Source: an uncultured Shinella sp. (GTDB lineage Bacteria; Pseudomonadota; Alphaproteobacteria; Rhizobiales; Rhizobiaceae). From it: a DNA stretch of 5,840 nt. The position numbers and the translations under genes were made by a program. The stretch covers positions 1-5,840 of the forward strand of contig CAMPIK010000177.1 of NCBI GenBank assembly GCA_946886325.1, in the 5' to 3' direction. Below are positions 1 to 4,944 of the stretch, in pieces (the stretch's first letter is position 1; every line of letters begins with the position of its first letter). The notes beneath the pieces are model-generated. The model saw only the letters and a list, made by a program, of their open reading frames with translations, had not been told where the DNA came from and searched no databases.

Positions 1-288
1 GTCGAGTTCCTTGCGGAAGGCCGCCGAGACATTGATCCCGCCCGTGTCGCGCGGCGGATAGTCGAGATGGGAGATCGGGCCGAGCAGCGTTCCATCCATC
101 CCGCGGGCGAGGTCGAGGATATCGTCCGGCAGCGTCGAGCCGCCTGTTTTGAGCGCTGCAAAGCCGATGTCGCGTGTCGTGTAGCTGAAGGCGAGGCCGA
201 AGCGCCGGCCGAGCGCGTCGAGCACCGCGACGGTCGATGCCACGATTTCCGGGCCGATGCCGTCGCCCGGAAGAACCAGTAGTTTCAT
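1..288 (-). CDS. Isocitrate/isopropylmalate dehydrogenase family protein, N-terminal part (cut by window edge)
   Basis: Partial gene: 96 residues are visible and the frame is still open at base 1. The protein starts MKLLVLPGDGIGPEIV. The GDGIGPE motif at residues 8-14 is the N-terminal signature of the beta-decarboxylating dehydrogenases (LeuB, isocitrate, tartrate/D-malate and homoisocitrate dehydrogenases). Residues 83-96 (GGINVSAAFRKELD) match the family segment that precedes 'LYANxRP', with S88 and R92 at positions that normally contact the substrate. Family members oxidise a 2-hydroxyacid with NAD(P)+ in the cytoplasm, usually with decarboxylation. The loop GPISHLDYPPRD differs from the GxxGGPKW segment of true LeuB, so I do not call it leuB. 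The start is ATG at 288, with AGGAG at 298-302 nine bases upstream. It lies 105 bases downstream of the prpF-like gene on the same strand and is probably co-transcribed. The substrate cannot be decided because the catalytic C-terminal two thirds are missing. Confidence 0.88.
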   Translation of the reverse strand, partial: MKLLVLPGDGIGPEIVASTVAVLDALGRRFGLAFSYTTRDIGFAALKTGGSTLPDDILDLARGMDGTLLGPISHLDYPPRDTGGINVSAAFRKELD

Positions 289-340
289 GTTTGAAGTCTC
301 CTGCGCCGCGCTGCGGCGATTATTCGAGCCAGGGCAAATC

Positions 341-366
341 CGGCCGAAGCGACGCGGCTTCGGCCG
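341..366 (-). other. Intergenic hairpin between prpF-like gene and dehydrogenase
   Basis: A perfect 10-bp inverted repeat, CGGCCGAAGC at 341-350 and GCTTCGGCCG at 357-366, has a 6-base loop. In the minus-strand transcript it lies about 28 bases after the prpF-like stop and is followed by GATTTGCC, which is not a proper U-run. It could be an inefficient terminator, an RNA stability or processing element, or chance in GC-rich DNA. A smaller hairpin (CGCCGC 304-309, GCGGCG 313-318) sits just upstream of the dehydrogenase ribosome binding site. The rest of the 289-393 gap shows nothing else I can name. Confidence 0.5.
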
Positions 367-393
367 AAGATGCGGCAGGACAAACGTTGCGGA

Positions 394-1497
394 TCAGGCC
401 GCGGCCTTGCCGATGAACACGGTCGATGGCACGAAGACCGTTCCCTCCATCAGCTTGCGTGCCGTGCGCAGGACGCCGCCGCTGAGGATGTCGACCGAGT
501 TGCCATTGGCGCGGGTCGTCAGCGCGACGTCGATCAGGCCGGTCGGATGCTCGATCCAGACGGTGCAGTCGTCGCCGTCAGGCCGATCGGCAATGCCGTC
601 GCAGACCGAGCCCGCAAGCACGACGCAGGACGAGACGCAGAGACCGCCGGTGACGGCAAAGGCGGCATGGGTCTTGTGCGGCACGAAATAGCGCGCGGCG
701 ACATTGCCGCCCTGGCGCGGCGGCGCGACCATCGCCATCTTCGGCACGACCTTGCCGGTGACGTCGCCGAGCCCCATGCGGCGGCCCGCTTCCATGCGCA
801 TCGCCTCCATGCGGGCGAAGAAGGGCTTGTCGGCGTCGAGTTCGGCGGCGGTCTCGTAGCCCGTCTTGCCGAGATCGGCGGCACGGAAGAGCATCATCGG
901 CACGGCGACGTCGATCAGCGTGACCTCGACGCCGTCTATCTCCTCGACCGTCTTGCCCGTGGGCAGCAGCGCGCCGGTCTTCGAGCCGACGATGTCCATG
1001 AAGTTCAGCCGGATTTCGGCGGATGTGCCCGGCACGCCGTCGATCCGCGCGTCGCCTTCGTAGTCGACCGCGCCGTCGACGGTCCGAACGATCGCCTCGA
1101 TCCGGCTCTGCGTGTTGAGGTCGTAGATCACCACGCTCGTCCTCTCGCCGGTGATCGCCACCATGCCGGTCTCGATGGCGAAGGGGCCGACGCCCGACAG
1201 CATGTTGCCGCAGGAGGGCGCGGTATCGACGATCGCCTGGTCGACCGAGACCTGGGCGAAGAGGTAGTCGACATCGACGCCCTCGCGGCTCGACGGGCCG
1301 ACCATCGCGACCTTGCTGGTCAGCGTATCGGCGCCGCCGATGCCATCGATCTGGCGGGCATCGGGTGAACCCATGGCGGCGAGCAGAACACGGGCGCGCG
1401 TCTCCACGTCCTGCGGAATGTCGTCCATCCTGAAATACGGACCCTTGGACGTGCCGCCGCGCATCAGGATGCAGGGGATGGGATGTTGTCTGGGCAT
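394..1497 (-). CDS. PrpF-family isomerase, most like 4-oxalomesaconate tautomerase (GalD)
   Basis: A 367-residue cytoplasmic enzyme of the PrpF family (diaminopimelate epimerase fold). Members shift a C=C bond or tautomerise small di- and tricarboxylates: 2-methylaconitate isomerase PrpF, methylitaconate isomerase, aconitate isomerase and 4-oxalomesaconate tautomerase GalD. Visible signatures are MRGGTSKG at residues 12-19, GSPDARQIDGIGGAD at 43-57, SKVA at 61-64, SCGNM at 95-99 and the mirrored second-domain segment VPHKTHAAFAVTGG at 272-285. K62 and C96 are 34 residues apart, the same spacing I recall for Lys73 and Cys107 of Shewanella PrpF. Length and N-terminal wording fit GalD better than PrpF (about 390 residues). 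I chose ATG at 1497: GAGAGAG at 1502-1508 lies just upstream, whereas an in-frame TTG at 1515 has no ribosome binding site. No gallate hydratase or aldolase (GalB, GalC) is visible, so an actual role in gallate breakdown is unproven. Cysteine-rich around residues 287-299, as in other family members. Confidence 0.9.
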   Translation of the reverse strand: MPRQHPIPCILMRGGTSKGPYFRMDDIPQDVETRARVLLAAMGSPDARQIDGIGGADTLTSKVAMVGPSSREGVDVDYLFAQVSVDQAIVDTAPSCGNMLSGVGPFAIETGMVAITGERTSVVIYDLNTQSRIEAIVRTVDGAVDYEGDARIDGVPGTSAEIRLNFMDIVGSKTGALLPTGKTVEEIDGVEVTLIDVAVPMMLFRAADLGKTGYETAAELDADKPFFARMEAMRMEAGRRMGLGDVTGKVVPKMAMVAPPRQGGNVAARYFVPHKTHAAFAVTGGLCVSSCVVLAGSVCDGIADRPDGDDCTVWIEHPTGLIDVALTTRANGNSVDILSGGVLRTARKLMEGTVFVPSTVFIGKAAA

Positions 1498-1501
1498 GTC
1501 G

Positions 1502-1508
1502 CTCTCTC
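1502..1508 (-). promoter_or_regulatory. Ribosome binding site of the prpF-like gene
   Basis: GAGAGAG on the minus strand, 4-6 bases before ATG at 1497. It decides the start: the alternative TTG six codons upstream (1515) would place this purine run inside the coding sequence. Confidence 0.6.
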
Positions 1509-1524
1509 TATGCAATCGGGTTCA

Positions 1525-1536
1525 TTTGTATACAAA
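1525..1536. promoter_or_regulatory. Palindromic operator upstream of prpF-like gene (GntR-type)
   Basis: TTTGTATACAAA is a perfect 12-bp palindrome, AT-rich in a GC-rich setting, centred about 34 bases upstream of the prpF-like ATG. TTGTATACAA-type sites are typical of FCD-subfamily GntR regulators; that assignment is from family knowledge. The minus-strand TATACA inside it (1532 down to 1527) could serve as a -10 element, so a bound protein would block initiation. The same 10-base core TTTGTATACA occurs upstream of tctC. I could not assign a convincing -35 box. Confidence 0.65.
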
Positions 1537-1549
1537 CGGCTCGGCCAAA

Positions 1550-1571
1550 CCTCTGCGCCGGAGCGCAGAGG
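1550..1571 (-). terminator. Stem-loop after tctAB, probable terminator
   Basis: On the minus strand CCTCTGCGC, loop TCCG, GCGCAGAGG form a perfect 9-bp GC-rich stem that begins 13 bases after the tctAB stop. The following sequence is only GUUUGG, so the U-run is short and termination may be partial. The stem lies between the tctAB end and the prpF-like operator, which supports two transcription units. Confidence 0.55.
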
Positions 1572-1584
1572 GGGGCGGATCAGG

Positions 1585-3582
1585 TCAGTTCAGCGGCCAG
1601 GGAAGGACCGAGTAGAAGTGGTCCTGCAGCAGGCCTGCGGGCAGGTGCATGTTGAGGAACCAGGTGAGGACGAGGATCATCGCCGCGGCCGCGGCCGTCA
1701 GCGTCACGGCCTGCAGCCAGCCGGTCTTCGCCACAGTGCGCATGAAGGCCATGAAGAAGATCAAGAGCGCCAGGAAGAAGCCGACGAGGCCGATCAGCGC
1801 CACGAAGCCCACCAGCCAGGCGACGAAGCGCCAGGGGCCGCCATCGGTCGCATGGGCGTCCATGTCGAAATTCGCCTCGTGGGGTACTCCATCGGCCGTC
1901 GAACGAAGCTGCGGCATCAGGACCAGTGCGCTCGAGGCGATGCCGACGATGGCCACCGCGATCGGGAAGATCCGGTCGAGGAAGGGCAGGTCGAACGTCG
2001 CGTAGAAGACATAGGCGAAGGCAACGAGGGCAAGGGCGGTGAAGATGATCTGCGGGCGCAGGTTCGTTGCCTTGGCGCTCTCGCCGTCGCCTTCCATCTC
2101 CAGGCTCTTCTCGTTTTCCTCGCCCGGACGCGAGCGGCTGCCGAACCAGACGGACAGCACCGTCACCGCGATGATTACCAGCACGACGGGCTTGAGCATG
2201 AAGGCCCATCCGTCGAACTGTACCGCCTGGTAGAGATAGGTCTCGACCTGTCCTGCAAGCACGAAGCCGATGAGGAAGGCCGGCCGGGGCCAGCCGAAGC
2301 GCTTGAGGAAGATGCCGATGACGCCGACGACGAGCAGCGCCACCATGTCGCTGAAGGAGCGCGATGCCTGGAAGGCGCCGAAGGAGATGACGATGATCAT
2401 GAAGGGCGCGAAGAGCGTGTACTTGATGGTCGTCAGCTTGGCGATCGACGGAGACAGCAGCAGGCAGAGGCCGGCACCGAGAACATTGGCGACGGCCAGC
2501 GTCCAGATGATCGTGTAGGTCAGGCCGAGGTCGCGGTTCGGGTCCGCCATGGCGGGGCCCGGCTGCAGGCCGATCAGGATCATCGCGGCGAGGAAGATCG
2601 CCATCGAGCCCGAACCGGGAATGCCGAAGAGCAGGGTCGGGACGAGCGCGCCGCCGGCGCAGGCATTGTTGGCCGATTCCGGCGCGATGACGCCGCGGAT
2701 ATCGCCCTTGCCGTAGTTCTCCTTGTCCTTCGAGGTCTGGACGGCGTGACCATAGGCCAGCCAGTCGACGACGCTGCCGCCGAGGCCGGGGATCATGCCG
2801 ATCAGCGCGCCGAAGCCGGAACAGCGCACCGCCAGCCAGCGGTTGCGCCAGACGTCCTTGACGCCCGTCCGCCAGCCCTTGCCGAGTTTGCCGGTGCTGG
2901 AGATCGACTGGTTGCTGCGCAGGAGATCGACGATTTCGGGCAGGGCGAAAATGCCGAGGCCGACGATGGCGAGCTGGATGCCGCTCATCAGGTAGAGCGA
3001 GTCAAAGGTCATGCGCTCGCTGCCGCTGGCCGGCGCCGTGCCGACGCTGCCGAGTGCCAGCCCGAGCGAACAGGAGGCGATACCCTTGCCGAGACTGGAG
3101 CCCGACAGGATGCCGACCATCGACAGGCCGAAGATCGCCAGCATGAACAGTTCGGCAGACCCGAAACTGAGGATGAGCGGACGGGCGATCAGCACCATGC
3201 CCGTGAGAATGAGCGCGCCGAAGACGCCGCCGAAGAGCGAGGAGGCGAAGGCGGCGCTGAGCGCACGCGCAGCTTCCCCCTTCTTGGCGAGCGGAAAGCC
3301 GTCGAGCACCGTTGCCTGCGATGCAGACGAGCCGGGGATGCCCATCAGGATCGAGGAGAACGTGTCCGATGTCGGCAGGATCGCCAGCATGCCGATCATC
3401 ATGGCGATCGCCGAGCTTGGCTCCATGCCGTAGATGAAGGGCAGCAACAGCGACATGCCCGCGATGCCGCCCAATGCCGGCAGGATGCCGATCACCAGCC
3501 CGACGACGACGCCGATGGTCATGTAGAGCAGGTGGTTGAACGTCAGCAATGTCGCAAGCGACTGGAAAATGATATCGACCAT
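1585..3582 (-). CDS. tctA: TTT-family permease, TctA fused to a TctB-like domain
   Basis: A 665-residue inner-membrane permease of the tripartite tricarboxylate transporter family, which imports carboxylates delivered by a periplasmic TctC-type protein using an ion gradient. Residues 1-482 are TctA: GLVIGILPALGG near residues 28-39, GIPGSSA at 81-87, PGLGG at 265-269 and a second GIPGSGS at 320-326, reflecting the two internal repeats, with many hydrophobic segments. A charged linker (about 483-508, rich in E, K, R and S) joins a second hydrophobic domain (about 509-650) with roughly four membrane segments, consistent with TctB (DUF1468). Free TctA is about 500 residues and TctB about 150, so this is a fusion and no separate tctB is seen. 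I chose ATG at 3582 because MVDIIFQSLATLLTF matches the usual TctA N-terminus. An in-frame GTG at 3624 lies inside a hairpin and adds a non-family leader. The ribosome binding site at 3582 is weak (ACGAG), so translation may depend on context. It lies 80 bases after tctC. Confidence 0.93.
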   Translation of the reverse strand: MVDIIFQSLATLLTFNHLLYMTIGVVVGLVIGILPALGGIAGMSLLLPFIYGMEPSSAIAMMIGMLAILPTSDTFSSILMGIPGSSASQATVLDGFPLAKKGEAARALSAAFASSLFGGVFGALILTGMVLIARPLILSFGSAELFMLAIFGLSMVGILSGSSLGKGIASCSLGLALGSVGTAPASGSERMTFDSLYLMSGIQLAIVGLGIFALPEIVDLLRSNQSISSTGKLGKGWRTGVKDVWRNRWLAVRCSGFGALIGMIPGLGGSVVDWLAYGHAVQTSKDKENYGKGDIRGVIAPESANNACAGGALVPTLLFGIPGSGSMAIFLAAMILIGLQPGPAMADPNRDLGLTYTIIWTLAVANVLGAGLCLLLSPSIAKLTTIKYTLFAPFMIIVISFGAFQASRSFSDMVALLVVGVIGIFLKRFGWPRPAFLIGFVLAGQVETYLYQAVQFDGWAFMLKPVVLVIIAVTVLSVWFGSRSRPGEENEKSLEMEGDGESAKATNLRPQIIFTALALVAFAYVFYATFDLPFLDRIFPIAVAIVGIASSALVLMPQLRSTADGVPHEANFDMDAHATDGGPWRFVAWLVGFVALIGLVGFFLALLIFFMAFMRTVAKTGWLQAVTLTAAAAAMILVLTWFLNMHLPAGLLQDHFYSVLPWPLN

Positions 3583-3615
3583 GACGGCACTCGTTTGCAG
3601 GCAGGGGGGCGGGTG

Positions 3616-3639
3616 CCGCCGCACCTTAAGGCACGGCGG
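3616..3639 (-). other. Intercistronic RNA hairpin between tctC and tctAB
   Basis: The minus-strand RNA can pair CCGCCGUGCC (3639-3630) with GGUGCGGCGG (3625-3616) around a UUAA tetraloop, giving a 10-bp stem with two adjacent G-U wobbles. The plus-strand version would have two C-A mismatches instead, so the structure favours the tctC-tctAB transcript. No U-run follows, so it is not a standard terminator. Stems here often protect the 3' end of the binding-protein message and help make it more abundant than the permease message; that role is inferred. Confidence 0.5.
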
Positions 3640-3662
3640 TCAACCCGGTTCGCGTCTGGATG

Positions 3663-4763
3663 TCAGAAGCGGACGCTGTATTCCTTGGTGAGGAATTCGC
3701 GCACCCAGCTCCGCGCATCCGGCGAGATCGTCGTCGCGACTTCGTAGAGACGCTGGATGTCGTCGCCGACCGCCTGCTTGTAGTCTCCGAGCACCTCGAC
3801 CTTGGCCTTCTGGAGTTCCGGATCCGCGACGGCATCGGCAAAAGCCTTGCGGTAGGTCGCGACGATCTCGTCCGGCGTACCCTCCGGCAGCATGCACGGC
3901 TTCTGTGCCGCGAAACCGGAGCCGAAGAAGGAGCGATAGGCGTCGAATTCCACGCCTGAGGGCTTGGAGCCGTGCATCATTTCATAGGCTTCGACGAAAT
4001 GCGGCAGGTCGGGGAAGGTCGGGTCGCGGGCGACATTGCCCTCTGCATCCAGAATGCCCCAGGAGAACATCGGCACGGCCGTGCCGGCCTCGACCAGCGG
4101 AACCACGTTGGTCAGATAGGCCGACGAGGTCTGGTAGTCGATCGTCGCTTCGCCGCGCTCGAAGGCGAGGCGTCCGTCGCCGCGGCCCTTCATGCCGAAG
4201 ACGTGGCGCACGTTGAGGCCGAGAAGCCGGAAGGCGAGCATCGGCACCAGATCGAGCGAAGTCGCGCCCTGCGAGCCGTAGACCAGTTCCTGGTCCTTGA
4301 GCTTGCCGAGGTCCGCCGGCGACTTCACCTCGAATTTCGACGGCAGGTAACAGACGCCGCCCGTCGGCGACACGAGCACCGGAATGAGCTTGGCATAGTC
4401 GTAGCGCACGCGCGGATCGCCGAGCAGGAACGGGAACTGCGTCGAGCCCGACGTGCCGAGGATCGCGAGGCCATCCGGACGGGCGCGGGCGACGAATTCG
4501 TTCGAGCCGGTGATCGAGCCGCCGCCCGGCACGTTGCGCACCACGACGTTCGGATTGCCCGGAAGATATTTCGAGAGATAGGGTGCGAAGAAGCGCGCCC
4601 AGACGTCCGAGCCGCCGCCTTCGGAGAAGGGCATCCACCACTCCACCGTCTCGCCGGCGAAATCAACGGTCGATTGCGAAAAGGCCGGGCGGACACCGGC
4701 GAGCCCGAGGGCCGCGGCGGCGGAGCCGGCTGCAAGTATCTGACGACGGGTAAAATCTGCCAT
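3663..4763 (-). CDS. tctC: TTT-family periplasmic substrate-binding protein (TctC/Bug family)
   Basis: A 366-residue extracytoplasmic binding protein that presents a carboxylate to the TctAB permease. The N-terminus MADFTRRQILAAG has twin arginines at residues 6-7, followed by an alanine/glycine-rich hydrophobic stretch and a plausible cleavage site near residues 29-30 (AFS-QS), suggesting Tat export. Mature-protein landmarks are VEWWMPFSEGGGSDVWARF (about 40-58), corresponding to the family's P-x-GG-x-D-x-x-AR segment in the first ligand loop, then NVPGGGSITGSNE and RPDG. Length fits the family (about 320-370). The start is ATG at 4763: GGGAGG at 4771-4776 lies seven bases upstream. In-frame candidates further up (ATG 4778, TTG 4805) would put this site, or the operator, inside the gene. 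It is the first gene of the minus-strand cluster and is divergent from lysR. The ligand is unknown; family members bind citrate, aconitate, aromatic acids or dicarboxylates. Confidence 0.93.
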   Translation of the reverse strand: MADFTRRQILAAGSAAAALGLAGVRPAFSQSTVDFAGETVEWWMPFSEGGGSDVWARFFAPYLSKYLPGNPNVVVRNVPGGGSITGSNEFVARARPDGLAILGTSGSTQFPFLLGDPRVRYDYAKLIPVLVSPTGGVCYLPSKFEVKSPADLGKLKDQELVYGSQGATSLDLVPMLAFRLLGLNVRHVFGMKGRGDGRLAFERGEATIDYQTSSAYLTNVVPLVEAGTAVPMFSWGILDAEGNVARDPTFPDLPHFVEAYEMMHGSKPSGVEFDAYRSFFGSGFAAQKPCMLPEGTPDEIVATYRKAFADAVADPELQKAKVEVLGDYKQAVGDDIQRLYEVATTISPDARSWVREFLTKEYSVRF

Positions 4764-4770
4764 GTCTGTT

Positions 4771-4776
4771 CCTCCC
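4771..4776 (-). promoter_or_regulatory. Strong ribosome binding site of tctC
   Basis: GGGAGG on the minus strand, seven bases before ATG at 4763. It is the best-matched site in the window, fits a protein needed in excess over its permease, and fixes the tctC start. Confidence 0.8.
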
Positions 4777-4794
4777 ATAATGGCACTGCGTATC

Positions 4795-4816
4795 AATGTA
4801 TACAAAGGTACACATT
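4795..4816. promoter_or_regulatory. Palindromic operator upstream of tctC
   Basis: The plus strand reads AATGTATAC, spacer AAAG, GTACACATT: two 9-base arms in inverted orientation matching at 8 of 9 positions. The left arm contains the 8-bp palindrome TGTATACA (4797-4804), centred about 38 bases upstream of the tctC ATG. That is close to the position of the matching site before the prpF-like gene. TGTATACA and the related GGTACACA (4807-4814) are 10 bases apart, one helical turn, so two dimers could bind on the same face. Minus-strand TATACA (4802 down to 4797) could act as a -10 element. A GntR-type factor is likely from motif style; a LysR-type factor is not excluded. Confidence 0.6.
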
Positions 4817-4881
4817 AAATGCGGGCGCGGTAAAGCGCCGAGATGGTCTTTGGTCCATTGGCGGTGTGTTTTCTCACCCCG

Positions 4882-4911
4882 TTGCCGGATATGGGGCAAA
4901 TCGATTATTAA
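4882..4911 (+). promoter_or_regulatory. Candidate lysR promoter with overlapping dyad
   Basis: TTGCCG (4882-4887) and TATTAA (4906-4911) are 18 bases apart and each matches the vegetative consensus at 4 of 6 positions, a weak but plausible promoter. The -35 region overlaps an inverted repeat TTGCC-N8-GGCAA (4882-4899), which could be an autoregulatory LysR site. CAAAATTTTG (4920-4929) is a further 10-bp palindrome next to the ribosome binding site. These calls rest only on pattern. Confidence 0.3.
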
Positions 4912-4944
4912 GTGAAATGCAAAATTTTGGAGAAATGATGCGTC

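Noticed and set aside
1..288. Calling the left-edge gene leuB
   Set aside because: Only the N-terminal third is present, the segment after GTLLG departs from LeuB, and the context is a transporter cluster; tartrate, D-malate or another related dehydrogenase is equally possible.
370..1368. 332-codon open frame on the plus strand
   Set aside because: Antisense shadow of the prpF-like gene, rich in D, R, H and A, with no domain pattern.
394..1497. Assigning the PrpF-like enzyme to gallate degradation with certainty
   Set aside because: Similarity to GalD is recalled, not computed, and no gallate dioxygenase, hydratase or aldolase gene is visible here.
3583..3624. Extended tctAB start at GTG 3624
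   Set aside because: The codon sits within the 3616-3639 hairpin, has no properly spaced ribosome binding site, and adds a leader not seen in TctA proteins.
1483..3747. 754-codon open frame on the plus strand
   Set aside because: It lies antisense to tctAB, and its product is dominated by R, D, E, H and Q with no recognisable domain. This is the usual mirror-frame artefact of GC-rich coding DNA; the minus-strand TctA product has clear family motifs.
4764..4805. Extended tctC start at TTG 4805 or ATG 4778
   Set aside because: These would place the GGGAGG site, and for 4805 part of the operator, inside the coding sequence, and push the twin-arginine signal away from the N-terminus.
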